A stretch of DNA of 64,000 nucleotides from Arachnia propionica (GTDB lineage: Bacteria; Actinomycetota; Actinomycetes; Propionibacteriales; Propionibacteriaceae). The notes under the pieces are model-generated. The model did not search any database. It saw only the letters and a list, made by a program, of their open reading frames with translations, and had not been told where the DNA came from. Below, piece after piece: positions 1 through 9,274 of the stretch. The translations under genes were made by a program, and so were the position numbers. The stretch lies in assembly GCF_037055325.1 (NCBI RefSeq), contig NZ_CP146373.1, positions 806,001-870,000 on the forward strand, written 5' to 3'. Numbering within the stretch: the stretch's first letter is position 1; the number at the start of each line of letters is the position of its first letter.

Positions 1-463
1 GCTTTCCGTGTAGGTATTCCTCCCCCGGCACCTGCTCCGCCTGCGGCATGATGGCCTCGAGGGAACCGAGATCGACCCGGACAGTACGGGAATCACGATC
101 TGCCTGGATAACACCGGTCAGGATGTCTCCCTCCGTGCCGGAGAAGTGACCATACTTTTGATCATCCTCCGCCTCCCGGATGCGCTGGAAAATCACCTGG
201 CGAGCCGTCGCCGCTGCCACACGTCCGAAATCAGCAGGGGTGTCATCATAGAAACCGATGACGTTGTCATCGTCGTCGAACTCAGGGGCCAGGACCGCTA
301 CCCGCCCTGTTTTGCGGTCGATCTCAACCTTCACTCCACGAAGAGGGTTGTCGGTCTTCTGATAGGCGTTCAGCAGCGCATCTTCAAGGGTCTTGATGAG
401 ATAGTCCATCGAGATTTCCTTGTCACGCTCGATGGTGCGCAGAGCAGCCAGATCGATATCCAT
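1..463 (-). CDS. nusA: Transcription termination/antitermination factor NusA, N-terminal part (cut by window edge)
   Basis: NusA binds RNA polymerase and modulates pausing, termination and antitermination. About 154 codons are visible, running off the left edge. The ATG at 463 gives MDIDLAALRTIERDKEIS, followed by the helical NusA N-terminal domain and then the beginning of an S1-like stretch (GDILTGVIQADRDSRTVRVD). The KH domains lie outside the window. The start codon is 1 nt after the rimP stop, so the two genes are translationally close, as in the usual rimP-nusA operon. This frame is open to the window edge without a stop. Confidence 0.93.
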   Translation of the reverse strand, partial: MDIDLAALRTIERDKEISMDYLIKTLEDALLNAYQKTDNPLRGVKVEIDRKTGRVAVLAPEFDDDDNVIGFYDDTPADFGRVAAATARQVIFQRIREAEDDQKYGHFSGTEGDILTGVIQADRDSRTVRVDLGSLEAIMPQAEQVPGEEYLHGK

Positions 464-464
464 G

Positions 465-971
465 TCAGGCCTCCTCCTCATTCTCGGCCTCCTCGCCCGG
501 CAGGGCGAATTCCTTCGGGGGGTTGAGTTCCACCTGCACCTGCGCCTTGCGCACCTGTTCGAACGGCACTTCACGTTCTGCGCCGTCAACGTCCAGTTCC
601 ACCCCGGTGTCGGTCACGCGCACAATACGTCCTGTGCACTCCCCCTCGACCAGAATGAGGTGAACAAGCCGACCACGATTACGGCGATAGTGCTTGGCCT
701 CGGTCAGAGGTTTCCCCACACCTCGACTGGTGACCTCCAAGGTGTAAGGGGTATTGCCGACGGCGTTCGAGGCATCGAGTGCCGCCGATATTCGTGCCGA
801 CGCGGTAGAGATGTCATCCAGCAGCGGGCCACGCCCGTAGGGTCCATCGCCATCGACAGTGATGCGCAGCAGACGCCGCTTTCCGATTGGGATCACTTCG
901 AGGCCGTCCAACTCCAGCCCAGTTTCTTCCAGGATGGGCTCGACGAGCACCACGAGCTGTTGTTCTTGCAT
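465..971 (-). CDS. rimP: Ribosome maturation factor RimP
   Basis: RimP assists assembly of the 30S ribosomal subunit. The 168-residue product has the expected two-domain layout: an alpha/beta domain with GLELDGLEVIPIGKRRLLRI near residues 18-37, the conserved YTLEVTSRGVGKPL segment near residue 81-94, and a C-terminal SH3-like beta barrel ending in a Glu-rich tail. The gene is directly upstream of nusA and transcribed in the same direction, the standard bacterial order. The divergent lipoprotein gene starts about 70 bp away. Confidence 0.95.
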   Translation of the reverse strand: MQEQQLVVLVEPILEETGLELDGLEVIPIGKRRLLRITVDGDGPYGRGPLLDDISTASARISAALDASNAVGNTPYTLEVTSRGVGKPLTEAKHYRRNRGRLVHLILVEGECTGRIVRVTDTGVELDVDGAEREVPFEQVRKAQVQVELNPPKEFALPGEEAENEEEA

Positions 972-1030
972 GAAGGCTCCGATTCGGTTGTGAGCTCGGT
1001 TGTGAAAACAATCCTACGTGGCATGGAGGC

Positions 1031-1036
1031 TAGAAT
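1031..1036 (+). promoter_or_regulatory. Leaderless -10 box (TAGAAT) of the ferritin-like lipoprotein gene
   Basis: TAGAAT ends 7 nt before the ATG at 1044 and no Shine-Dalgarno sequence lies between. This spacing supports a leaderless transcript and fixes the start at 1044, not at the in-frame ATG at 1023 or the long upstream extension. Confidence 0.55.
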
Positions 1037-1043
1037 TCGGGCC

Positions 1044-1940
1044 ATGCCGCTGACCCGCCGTCATCTGTTTGCAGGACTGGGAGCTTTGGCATTCACTGCC
1101 TGCGCTCCGGGACCGGTGGTGGATAACCTTCCCACCCTCTCCCCCAAACCGACCCAGAACCCGGGCGTGTCGACACTCTCCTCGGCCGTGACGGAACTGT
1201 CCAGGGCGGTCTCCCTGCAGTCCGATCCGTGGCGCGCCGCCGCCCTGACACAGACTTCCGCCTGGCAGGGACGCCTACTGGCAAGCGATCCTCTCGTCGG
1301 CGGTGAGCCCGTTTTCCCGGAAGCCTCTCCCTCTCCTTCCGCCTCGCAGAGCAGCGATCCGAGAGCCGATCTCGCAGCCGCTACTCAGCTGGTGATGGAT
1401 GCCGCCACGAAAGCACTCGGAGAGGCACAGGGCCAGCCCATGAGGTTGTTTCATCTCTCGGTCCTCCTGGCGGCAAAAGGCCTGACGAATCCAGATGCAC
1501 TTCCCGGCGAGACCACGAGCGAACCGTACCAGTACCAGGACATCCCGGATAAGACTGCGCTCGGTACCGCGCTCACCCATGTATGGGCGCTGTTGCAGGC
1601 ACTCGAGAAGGGGCTGGGCATCACCTCGTCGAAAGATTCCCAGCATGATGTCCTGCTGGCACGGCACACCGAGCTGAAGGACCTCCGGGACCGGTTGATA
1701 GCGGCGCTGGGAACCGATCGCCCCCGCCAGGATGGCCACTACGAACTGCCTGCCATCACCGACGCTGCGTCTCTCCAGAATGCGCAGACGGAATTGGAAC
1801 TGAAACTGCTGGATGGCCTCGCAGGAGCGGTGTCCGCGACCGGAGAGAAGGACTGGCTGAACGAGGCCCTGGCCCAGGTACCCCGCATCCAAGCATTGGG
1901 CGGAAAGCTTCCTGCCTGGCCTGGCTGGGTGAACTCTTGA
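1044..1940 (+). CDS. Ferritin-like (DUF4439-type) lipoprotein
   Basis: The 298-residue product begins MPLTRRHLFAGLGALAFTAC, an Arg-rich lipoprotein signal with lipobox TAC; the +1 cysteine is residue 20. A Pro/Ser-rich stretch follows, then mostly helical sequence. Its place between rimP (divergent) and proS (convergent) matches the location of DUF4439 ferritin-like genes in mycobacteria and relatives, so the family call rests on synteny plus the helical character. No biochemical role is established. The open frame extends far upstream across rimP, but that part is antisense to a conserved gene and is not coding. Confidence 0.72.
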   Translation: MPLTRRHLFAGLGALAFTACAPGPVVDNLPTLSPKPTQNPGVSTLSSAVTELSRAVSLQSDPWRAAALTQTSAWQGRLLASDPLVGGEPVFPEASPSPSASQSSDPRADLAAATQLVMDAATKALGEAQGQPMRLFHLSVLLAAKGLTNPDALPGETTSEPYQYQDIPDKTALGTALTHVWALLQALEKGLGITSSKDSQHDVLLARHTELKDLRDRLIAALGTDRPRQDGHYELPAITDAASLQNAQTELELKLLDGLAGAVSATGEKDWLNEALAQVPRIQALGGKLPAWPGWVNS

Positions 1941-1952
1941 GCCGGAGCGCGT

Positions 1953-3710
1953 TCAGCCTCCTACGAGCTCCCGAACCGTGGCGACAACGTCGGCCACCGG
2001 CACTTCGCGTTTCTCCCCGGTACGGCGGTTGCGGACCTCAACCAGCCCATTGGCCAGCCCCCTCCCGATCACGACGGCGACAGGCATTCCGAGCAGCTCC
2101 GCATCGGTGAATTTCACTCCCGGACTGGCCTTGCGGTCATCGTAGAGAACGTCGATTCCAAGCTCGGAGAGCGCCTCGGCGAGGTCCTCAGCGGCTTGGA
2201 ACATTTCCTGGCCTTTACCGGTGACCATCACCTGAACCTGATAGGGAGCCAGCTCCACCGGCCACGCGAGGCCTTTGTCGTCGCACGTGGTCTCCGCAAC
2301 AGCGGCGACAAGACGAGAGACCCCGATCCCATATGAACCCATGGTGACGGTGACGAGTTTGCCATTGCGGTCCAGGACCTTCAGACCCAGCGCCTCGGCG
2401 TACTTGCGCCCCAGCTGGAAGATGTGTCCCACCTCCATGCCGCGTTCCACGGTGAGGGGACCGGAGCCGTCGGGAGCAGGATCTCCCTCGCGCACCTCAG
2501 CCACGTCAATGACACCGTCGGGAGTGAAATCACGGCCCGCGACCAGGTGCATGACGTGGCGGTCTTGTTGATCGGCGCCCGTCACCCATTCGGTGCCGGT
2601 GACCACCCGGGGATCAACGAGGTATCTCACCTTGGAGGGCGACTTCTCCCCCAACGCACCAGGACCGATGTAGCCCTTGATCAGCGACGGGTGGGCGGCG
2701 AAGTCGGCCTCTTCGAAGGGGGCTGCCTCAGCGGGGGCCAGCGCCGCGGAGAGCCGTCTGGCATCGACCTCGCGGTTTCCCGGCAATCCGATCACCAAGG
2801 GCCAGGTGCTCCCATCAGGCTCGGTGACCTTGAGCACCACGTTCTTCAGAGTGTCGGCAGCTTCCCACTCCCGGTCTCCGCGAGGATGATTCGTGTTGAG
2901 CACCTCCACCAAGGATGCGATGGTCGGGGTTCCGGGAGTATCGACGACGACGGCACCGGGCACGTCTTCGAAGGCAACAGCAGGAGGGGGTGTGACCGTC
3001 ACGGCCTCCACGTTTGCGGCATAACCTCCGGGAGAGCGCACGAAACTGTCCTCCCCGGCGGACAGCACGGCCTGGAACTCTTCGGATTCGGAACCTCCCA
3101 TGGCCCCGGACGTAGCCTTCACGATCACGTACTCCAGGCCGAGACGGTCGAAGATACGGATGTAGGCGTCCCGGAAGATCTGATAGCTGGCCTTCAGACC
3201 CTCGTCGTCGACGTCGAAGGAGTAGGCGTCCTTCATGATGAACTCACGTCCCCGGAGCAGACCGGCGCGGGGACGGGCCTCATCACGGTATTTCGTCTGG
3301 ATCTGGTACAACCTCAGGGGCAGGTCTTTGTAGGAGCTGTACAGGTCGCCCACTAGGAGGGTGAACATCTCCTCGTGGGTGGGGCCGAGCAGCATGTCGT
3401 TGCCCCGGCGGTCCTGCAGCCGAAACAGGTTCTCCCCGTACTCGGTCCAGCGGTTGGTGGCCTCGTAGGGGTCGCGGGGCAGCAGGGCGGGGAATCGCAC
3501 CTCTTGGGCCCCGGCGGTCTCCATCTCCTCCCGGAAGATGGCCTCGACCTTCTGCATCACTTTCAGGCCGAGCGGCAGCCATGAGTACACCCCCGGTGCG
3601 ACGCGACGGATGTAGCCCGCCCGGACCAGCCACCGATGGCTGGCGACCTCGGCATCTGCCGGGTCGTCACGCAGGGTCCGAACGAACAACTGACTGAGGC
3701 GCGTTATCAC
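1953..3710 (-). CDS. proS: Prolyl-tRNA synthetase
   Basis: ProS charges tRNA-Pro. The 585-residue protein starts [20 protein letters not shown] and carries class II synthetase features: motif 2-like sequence around [19 protein letters not shown], an internal editing (INS) domain, [10 protein letters not shown] (motif 3), and a C-terminal anticodon-binding domain ([20 protein letters not shown]). The GTG at 3710 is preferred over the upstream ATG at 3776 because AGGAA lies just before it and the family starts at ITRLS. It is bacterial-type with an editing insertion. Confidence 0.96.
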   Translation of the reverse strand: MITRLSQLFVRTLRDDPADAEVASHRWLVRAGYIRRVAPGVYSWLPLGLKVMQKVEAIFREEMETAGAQEVRFPALLPRDPYEATNRWTEYGENLFRLQDRRGNDMLLGPTHEEMFTLLVGDLYSSYKDLPLRLYQIQTKYRDEARPRAGLLRGREFIMKDAYSFDVDDEGLKASYQIFRDAYIRIFDRLGLEYVIVKATSGAMGGSESEEFQAVLSAGEDSFVRSPGGYAANVEAVTVTPPPAVAFEDVPGAVVVDTPGTPTIASLVEVLNTNHPRGDREWEAADTLKNVVLKVTEPDGSTWPLVIGLPGNREVDARRLSAALAPAEAAPFEEADFAAHPSLIKGYIGPGALGEKSPSKVRYLVDPRVVTGTEWVTGADQQDRHVMHLVAGRDFTPDGVIDVAEVREGDPAPDGSGPLTVERGMEVGHIFQLGRKYAEALGLKVLDRNGKLVTVTMGSYGIGVSRLVAAVAETTCDDKGLAWPVELAPYQVQVMVTGKGQEMFQAAEDLAEALSELGIDVLYDDRKASPGVKFTDAELLGMPVAVVIGRGLANGLVEVRNRRTGEKREVPVADVVATVRELVGG

Positions 3711-3800
3711 AGAGGTTCCTTCCTGTCCGGGACGGAAGAACTCTACCGCCCGGTTGCCCCCGAACCGGTCATGCACCAGGACAACGACCGCGACGTCACG

Positions 3801-4640
3801 TCAGTAGTGAACCGTCGACAACGACCCGACCTCCTGGAAACCCAATCGCTCGTAGAGCCGGATGGCGGGGGTATTGAAATCATTCACGTAGAGGCTGATG
3901 ACCGGATGGTGTTCCTGGGCCTGGATGAGCATTCCGGACAGCAGCGCCGCCGACTGTCCTCTGCCCCGCAACGACGGATCCAGCCACACCCCTTGAAGCT
4001 GCGCATGATCCCCTACCCTGGGGCCCAGATCCGCCTTGAACACCACCCGGCCATTGTTGTCCACAACTCCCCACGCGTCCCTCGACTTAAGACGTTCCTT
4101 GACGTGTCCGTCGTATCCCGGCCCATGTTTGTAGGGAGAAGCCCCTATCTCGTCGGTGTACATCGCCACGGATGCCGCCAGATAGGAGTCGAAGTCCCGA
4201 GTGGTCAATTGCCGCACGCGCGGGTCGGGGACCACCAGCGGCGGGCCCGTGAGTGCCATTAAGGGCTGGCGCTGTCGCACGTTGACCACGTTCATCCAAT
4301 CATCACGGAATCGGGTGGTCAGCCCCAGGTACAGGCCAAGCGCCATCATGCTCGGGCCGAGGATGGACGCACAGTGACGGCGTCTTTCCCCGACTGCGCT
4401 GACAAAAGCAGGAATGGCCTCCGGGTCAACACCGGCGGGGAACAACGTGCCGCCGTTCATGCAGACCGCGGTCAGCTGCCCATCCCGCTCGAATCCGTGG
4501 AAGAACCCGAGCATGCGTTCATCGACACCATACTGGTGCAATTTGTGCATCAAAAAGAGGTTCTCAACGGGGCGCTGCAGAAGAAATTCCTGAATGGCCC
4601 ACAGGTCCTGTGGCCCAAGAGTTCGCAGCCTCGTCGCCAT
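3801..4640 (-). CDS. GNAT N-acetyltransferase with N-terminal DUF4081 domain
   Basis: The 279-residue protein has an N-terminal region typical of DUF4081 (LWAIQEFLLQRPVENLFLMH) and a C-terminal GNAT fold with the acetyl-CoA pyrophosphate loop LDPSLRGRGQSAALLSGML and ending VNDFNTPAIRLYERLGF. The substrate is unknown. It starts right after the ispG stop, so the two are probably co-transcribed; the same ispG-GNAT pair occurs in mycobacteria (Rv2868c-Rv2867c), which supports a conserved but undefined link. Confidence 0.85.
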   Translation of the reverse strand: MATRLRTLGPQDLWAIQEFLLQRPVENLFLMHKLHQYGVDERMLGFFHGFERDGQLTAVCMNGGTLFPAGVDPEAIPAFVSAVGERRRHCASILGPSMMALGLYLGLTTRFRDDWMNVVNVRQRQPLMALTGPPLVVPDPRVRQLTTRDFDSYLAASVAMYTDEIGASPYKHGPGYDGHVKERLKSRDAWGVVDNNGRVVFKADLGPRVGDHAQLQGVWLDPSLRGRGQSAALLSGMLIQAQEHHPVISLYVNDFNTPAIRLYERLGFQEVGSLSTVHY

Positions 4641-4641
4641 A

Positions 4642-5784
4642 TCAGGAAACCGATACCCGGGGCTCGCCCATCTCGTCCATCTCGGCAGCCATCCGGTGAG
4701 CCTCGGCGAGGAGGGTTTCTACGATCTGATCCTCCGGGACGGTCTTGATGACCTCACCGCGTACGAAGATCTTGCCCTTCCCGTTGCCGGAAGCCACCCC
4801 CAGGTCGGCCTCGCGGGCTTCGCCGGGACCGTTCACCACGCATCCCATAACGGCCACTCGCAGCGGAGCCGTCATGCCCTCCAGGCCCTTCGTCACCTCT
4901 TCCGCGAGGGTGTACACGTCCACCTGCGCGCGACCGCACGACGGGCAGGAGACGATGTCCAGTTTCCGAGGCCGCAGGTTGAGGGCTTCCAGGATCTTGG
5001 TGCCAACCTTGACCTCCTCGGCCGGCGGAGCGGACAGGGAGACCCGGATGGTGTCACCGATGCCCTCGCTGAGTAGAGCACCGAAGGCCACCGACGACTT
5101 GATGGTGCCCTGAAAGGCCGGACCCGCCTCCGTCACACCGAGGTGCAGCGGATACTCGCAGGCCTCTGCCAGCAGTTCGTAAGCGCGCACCATCACAACG
5201 GGATCGTGGTGTTTCACGGAGATCTTGAAATCATAAAAACCCACCTGCTCGAACAGTGATGCCTCCCACATCGCTGATTCGACGAGCGCCTCGGGCGTGG
5301 GTGCCCCGTACTTGGCGAGCAGTCGCTTGTCGAGGGAGCCAGCGTTGACGCCGATCCGAAGTGAAACCCCGGATTCAGTAGCGGCCCTAGCAATCTCTGC
5401 CACCTTGTCGTCAAACTGTTTGATGTTGCCGGGGTTGACGCGCACCGCTGCGCAGCCTGCGTCGATGGCAGCGAAGACGTAGCGGGGTTGGAAATGGATG
5501 TCAGCGATCACGGGGATCTGCGACTTCATGGCGATGATCGGAAGCGCCTCCGCATCGTCGGCGCTGGGAACCGCCACCCTGACGATGTCGCAGCCAGCGG
5601 CGGTGAGTTCAGCAATCTGTTGCAGCGTACCGTTGATATCGGTGGTCTTGGTAGTGGTCATCGACTGCACGGAGATCGGAGCGTCGCCTCCCACGTGGAT
5701 TGACCCAACCTTGATTTTGCGGGATTTCCTACGTGGCGCAAGCACCTTCGCGGGTGCTGCGGGCATGCCGAGACTCACAGTCAT
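4642..5784 (-). CDS. ispG: 4-hydroxy-3-methylbut-2-en-1-yl diphosphate synthase
   Basis: IspG (GcpE) is a [4Fe-4S] enzyme of the methylerythritol phosphate route to isoprenoids. The 380-residue protein has the TIM-barrel N-terminal half ([18 protein letters not shown]) and the cluster-binding C-terminal half with cysteines in SCPSCGR and [16 protein letters not shown] ends 6 nt upstream of the ATG, again a leaderless layout. It diverges from cobK. Confidence 0.97.
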   Translation of the reverse strand: MTVSLGMPAAPAKVLAPRRKSRKIKVGSIHVGGDAPISVQSMTTTKTTDINGTLQQIAELTAAGCDIVRVAVPSADDAEALPIIAMKSQIPVIADIHFQPRYVFAAIDAGCAAVRVNPGNIKQFDDKVAEIARAATESGVSLRIGVNAGSLDKRLLAKYGAPTPEALVESAMWEASLFEQVGFYDFKISVKHHDPVVMVRAYELLAEACEYPLHLGVTEAGPAFQGTIKSSVAFGALLSEGIGDTIRVSLSAPPAEEVKVGTKILEALNLRPRKLDIVSCPSCGRAQVDVYTLAEEVTKGLEGMTAPLRVAVMGCVVNGPGEAREADLGVASGNGKGKIFVRGEVIKTVPEDQIVETLLAEAHRMAAEMDEMGEPRVSVS

Positions 5785-5828
5785 GGGGCCAGATTACTAA
5801 CGACTGAACAATAGGGTTGAATGTCGAC

Positions 5829-6557
5829 GTGAAGACCCTCATCCTTGGCGGCACCCGCGAGGGCCGCGACCTGGCCGATCTTCTCGTGACGGGTGGTCAC
5901 GAGGTCATCACATCACTGGCTGGACGGGTTCGCCGACCGGCACACATAGTGGGCGAGGTACGGGTCGGCGGCTTCGGCGGCGCGGATGGATTGGCTGACT
6001 GGTTGCTGGACAACAGAATTGACCGCGTGGTCGATGCCACCCACCCCTTCGCCGAGCAGATCAGCACCAATGCGGCGATGGCCTGCCGAAAGACCGGTAC
6101 ACCGCTGCTACGGATCACCAGACCCAGCTGGGCCTCGCACCCGCTGGCCGCCACCTGGACCTGGGTGGATTCCCATGACGATGCTTCCAAGGAAGCCGCA
6201 GGATGCGGGAAGGTACTGCTGACGGTCGGCAAACAGTCGCTGGACCACTACCGGAACCTGCCGAACGTTGCGGCACGCATGGTGGAACTTCCGGAGGAGC
6301 CCCTTCCTGTTTCGTGGCAGCCGCTACTGGAACGAGGCCCGTTCACCATCGACTCCGAGAAAGAGCTGCTGCACAACCTGGGAATCGATGTACTGGTCAC
6401 GAAGGACTCGGGCGGTTCCCTAACCGATGCGAAATTGACCGCCGCCGGTGATCTGGGCGTACGGGTGATCGTGGTGCGCCGCGCTCCGGTCCCGAAGGAC
6501 GTTGCGCAGGTGGCGACCCCGCAGGAGGCCCTCGCATGGGTCAACAGGACTTCATGA
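5829..6557 (+). CDS. cobK: Precorrin-6A reductase
   Basis: CobK/CbiJ reduces the corrin ring precursor precorrin-6A to dihydroprecorrin-6. The product (242 residues from the GTG at 5829) begins VKTLILGGTREGRDLADLL, the Rossmann-type start of the family, and contains VDATHPFAEQISTNAAMAC and a C-terminal VLVTKDSGGSLTDAKLTAA. The in-frame TTG at 5817 would add four residues; the family start favours 5829. Its 3' end overlaps the convergent rloB-like gene by 17 bp. It is separated from the other cob genes by that cassette. Confidence 0.93.
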   Translation: MKTLILGGTREGRDLADLLVTGGHEVITSLAGRVRRPAHIVGEVRVGGFGGADGLADWLLDNRIDRVVDATHPFAEQISTNAAMACRKTGTPLLRITRPSWASHPLAATWTWVDSHDDASKEAAGCGKVLLTVGKQSLDHYRNLPNVAARMVELPEEPLPVSWQPLLERGPFTIDSEKELLHNLGIDVLVTKDSGGSLTDAKLTAAGDLGVRVIVVRRAPVPKDVAQVATPQEALAWVNRTS

Positions 6558-7127
6558 TCCCGGTTCGCATGAGGTCGATCAGCACAGGCATGGCGGATGA
6601 CGGATTGGGCCCCACCCTTCCGACGGCCAAGTCGGGATCTGCTCTGCGAGTCCTCTCCACTGCCTGTGGGTGATTGTGGATCGGGAAACGCCGGTTGAGA
6701 TGCTTGCCGGACATGATGTCTTCTTTCCTCACGCGCCTATCCAGTTCCCTGGTTCCTTCAACAGATGTCAGGTCGGTCACGTGCCACACCAGCCAGACCT
6801 CAAATTTGAGGTTGCTGACAAGAACCTTAATGCCGTCTCGCGACGCTTCTCTGAGACATTCATCGAGGTCAGTGTGCTGGTCCACGTCGAGCAGCAGGCA
6901 GCACCAGTCAAATGGTTCTGAGTTTCGCTTTGCCTGTTTCATCTCCTTGCGTGCACGACTGAGAACCCGCATGGGGGACTGCCCGACCCCAACCGTCTTC
7001 ACACTGACCTGCCCGCCACGAAGAGGTGCCGTTTGAGCATATCGACATACTGGGGTTCCGTACAGGTTCCCTCGGTCACCACCAGTCCTCGCTTACGCAG
7101 TGCCCGCTTGGGACGCCGAGCAGCCAT
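6541..7127 (-). pseudogene. RloB-like protein, disrupted by a frameshift
   Basis: The ATG at 7127 begins MAARRPKRALRKRGLVVTEG, then TCTEPQYVDMLKRH, the basic N-terminus and VVTEGxxTEP start typical of the RloB family. This frame stops at 6999-7001 after 42 residues. The rest of the family continues in another frame (GTG 7002 to 6541) with CCLLLDVDQHTDLDEC and NLKFEVWLVWH, the RloB acidic and hydrophobic motifs. Adding one base near the GGCGGGCAGG run (about 7011-7020) would join the halves into one protein of about 195 residues. The start overlaps the ATPase stop (TGATG), so they form one unit. The break could be a real inactivation or a sequencing error. Confidence 0.75.
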
Positions 7128-8479
7128 CAGCCCGCGTCCTGAACCGCGGATGGTTCCCCATCAAGGTCGAGCACCCGTCCCAAGAAACTGGGTGCCAGCG
7201 AGGGAACCCCACCATAGCGGCCGCTCAAGTAACGCTTCGCCACATTGGCTCCCTTGTGACGGGGGAAATCGGCAAGTGAGTACAGCTCGCTGGCCCCGTC
7301 GTTCCCCTTCTCCGTCAGCCAGATCTGCTCCGGCTCCAACTTCACGCTGCTCTGCGGGGAGAGCAGATAGGAGTCGTGTGTGGTACAGATCAGCTGAGAC
7401 CCATGAGGGTTCTTCTGTTCATCCACGAAGAACCCGATCAACATCTCCACCAGATGGGGATGAAGACTTGAATCGATTTCATCGACAACCAGCACGCCTC
7501 CCTGCTGAAGGGTCACCATCGCTGGGATTACCAGCGTGAGCCAAGCCACAGTTCCTGCGCTCTGGCGTTCGAGAGACAACCTTCCCGGCCTCGACCCATC
7601 CCCCTGATGTTCGAACCATAGGTTTCTCACCACATCGTCCAAAAAACCTGGAAAGCTTTCTTCGCTCTTGACAAGGTCACTGGCACCAAACAGTTTCTGC
7701 TGCACCAAGTTCAGATGCCGCTTGACCTCCAATAGCTCGGGCGGAAGCACTTCTTCATCGAGACCGGCATCGACGATACCGATATCCGCCATCTGCAAGA
7801 GAGAAACAACATATTCCCTGGAAGATTCCCCGGCACCCTTAGGGCTCAACAGTATTTCTGCCAAGTTCTTGGCCGTGCTACGCCTGTGGTCTTCACCAAG
7901 CGGCAGCACCATGATGCCCCCCAAAAGCCCATCGGCGATCTTTTCCAACTCTCCCCACCCCAGTTGCAGAGCCCTGCTGAGTACGAGCTCACGCTTGGCG
8001 ACCGGCCCAATCGACCCAAGACCCGGGTGCAATTTCACCGTTCCGGTGGAGTCTCGCAGCAACAGACGTCTGCGACGAGCACCAGGGAGATCGAACAGCG
8101 ACTCACTCACCACTCCTTCGTCGTCAATCTCGAAGCGATACTGGTGGCGCACTCCGTCAAGTACGAAATCGAAAGCAAATTCGCTGCTGGCTGACATGCT
8201 GGAATCATCCAGCGCAAAGGCATCTCGCGGCATCGTTTTTTGATTCAGCCACCCCGAAGCTGACATCTTGATGGCAGACCTCGCGTACCACAGGGCATCG
8301 ACGATCGCCGACTTTCCGGATGCATTCGCTCCCAGGATCGCCGCCACCGGGTAGGTCTGCTTCTGCCAGGTTTCCCCCTCTCTGGGACGGAGGGTGCGGA
8401 AGGACGGCCTGGTGAAATCCAGGACGGCTTCGTCGCGCAGGCTGCGATGGTTCCGCGCAGAGAAACTGAGTAGCAGCAT
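7127..8479 (-). CDS. AAA15-type ATPase (RloA-like), partner of the RloB-like gene
   Basis: The 450-residue protein opens MLLLSFSARNHRSLRDEAVL, the start typical of OLD/RloA/AAA15 ATPases. It has a Walker A motif GANASGKS at residues 50-57, a Walker B LVVDEID at about 330-336 within an ABC-like signature region, and an H-loop (CTTHDS) at about 365-370. An RloB-type gene overlaps its stop codon. Such ATPase plus small-effector pairs resemble known or suspected phage-defence modules; a defence role here is inference. The pair lies downstream of cobA in the same direction, with 69 bp between them and a palindrome in that gap. Confidence 0.82.
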   Translation of the reverse strand: MLLLSFSARNHRSLRDEAVLDFTRPSFRTLRPREGETWQKQTYPVAAILGANASGKSAIVDALWYARSAIKMSASGWLNQKTMPRDAFALDDSSMSASSEFAFDFVLDGVRHQYRFEIDDEGVVSESLFDLPGARRRRLLLRDSTGTVKLHPGLGSIGPVAKRELVLSRALQLGWGELEKIADGLLGGIMVLPLGEDHRRSTAKNLAEILLSPKGAGESSREYVVSLLQMADIGIVDAGLDEEVLPPELLEVKRHLNLVQQKLFGASDLVKSEESFPGFLDDVVRNLWFEHQGDGSRPGRLSLERQSAGTVAWLTLVIPAMVTLQQGGVLVVDEIDSSLHPHLVEMLIGFFVDEQKNPHGSQLICTTHDSYLLSPQSSVKLEPEQIWLTEKGNDGASELYSLADFPRHKGANVAKRYLSGRYGGVPSLAPSFLGRVLDLDGEPSAVQDAG

Positions 8480-8511
8480 AGCGACATCCTACGCCGGAAT
8501 CAGCTGTTGAG

Positions 8512-8524
8512 CGTAAAATTTACG
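8512..8524. promoter_or_regulatory. Palindrome upstream of the AAA ATPase
   Basis: CGTAAA-A-TTTACG is an odd-length perfect palindrome lying in an AT-rich patch between cobA and the ATPase start. It could be an operator or part of a promoter that gives the ATPase/RloB cassette expression separate from the B12 operon. No regulator is identified. Confidence 0.3.
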
Positions 8525-8548
8525 TAGAATGCCCCTTTCAGGCCGAGT

Positions 8549-9274
8549 TCAGATCCCGAGGCCCGCGACCTCCCCGATGATCGTGACGGCCGGGGGACGC
8601 ATTCCCTCCGCTTTAGCGGCCTCCGAGATCTCACCGACAGTGGAACGCACCACCCGCATCTGGGGCAGGCCGGCGTTCTCCACCATGGCCGCCGGGGTCA
8701 GCGGATCCAGTCCGGCCGCGACCAGGCGTTTGGCGATCAGAGGTAGGTAGAGCACCCCCATCATGATCACGATGGTCAGACCGGATCCCGCCAGGCGGTC
8801 CCAGTCGATGTCGCAGCGCTCGTCGCCCGGGGGAACGTGCCCGCTAACCACGGTGTAGCCCTGTGTGACACCGCGATGGGTGATCGGGATCCCTGCCAGC
8901 CCGGCACCCGCGATGGATGAAGAGATGCCGGGCACGTAGCTGACGGGAACGCCAGCAGCGAGACAGGCCAGCCATTCCTCGTAGCCCCGCCCGAAGATGA
9001 ACGGGTCGCCGCCTTTGAAACGCACCACGACCCTGCCTGCCAGGGCCTGCTCGATGAGGATTTCGTTGATCTTTTCCTGCGGAGTGAACTCACCGCGAGG
9101 GGTTTTCCCGACAGAAATGATCTCGGCAGTTTCCCCGGCCTCGGCCAGAAGGGCCTCCGGAACCAGACGGTCGGTGACGATCACATCGGCTTCGCGTAGG
9201 GCTTTCAACCCGGCAACCGTGATCAGGTCCGGATCGCCCGGACCAGCACCAACAAGAACGACACGACCGCTCAT
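8549..9274 (-). CDS. cobA: Uroporphyrinogen-III C-methyltransferase
   Basis: CobA (SUMT) uses two S-adenosylmethionine molecules to make precorrin-2 from uroporphyrinogen III, the entry point to corrinoids and sirohaem. The 241-residue protein has the family marks VLVGAGPGDPDLITVAGL at the N-terminus, RFKGGDPFIFGRG near residue 84-97, and PGISSSIAGAGLAGIPITHR. It is a stand-alone methyltransferase, without a HemD or CysG fusion. Its ATG overlaps the end of the cobB-cobC gene by 4 bp, so it is the last cob gene of the minus-strand operon. Confidence 0.96.
   Translation of the reverse strand: MSGRVVLVGAGPGDPDLITVAGLKALREADVIVTDRLVPEALLAEAGETAEIISVGKTPRGEFTPQEKINEILIEQALAGRVVVRFKGGDPFIFGRGYEEWLACLAAGVPVSYVPGISSSIAGAGLAGIPITHRGVTQGYTVVSGHVPPGDERCDIDWDRLAGSGLTIVIMMGVLYLPLIAKRLVAAGLDPLTPAAMVENAGLPQMRVVRSTVGEISEAAKAEGMRPPAVTIIGEVAGLGI

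Noticed and set aside
420-1022. Upstream extension of the lipoprotein frame
   Set aside because: It is antisense to rimP, and the lipoprotein signal and -10 box fix the start at 1044.
2424-3356. 310-codon open frame on the plus strand
   Set aside because: It is a shadow of proS on the opposite strand; composition follows the proS codon pattern and no domain is seen.
7000-7030. Programmed ribosomal frameshift as explanation of the RloB-like break
   Set aside because: The sequence at the join lacks an XXXYYYZ slippery heptamer, so decay or error is more likely.
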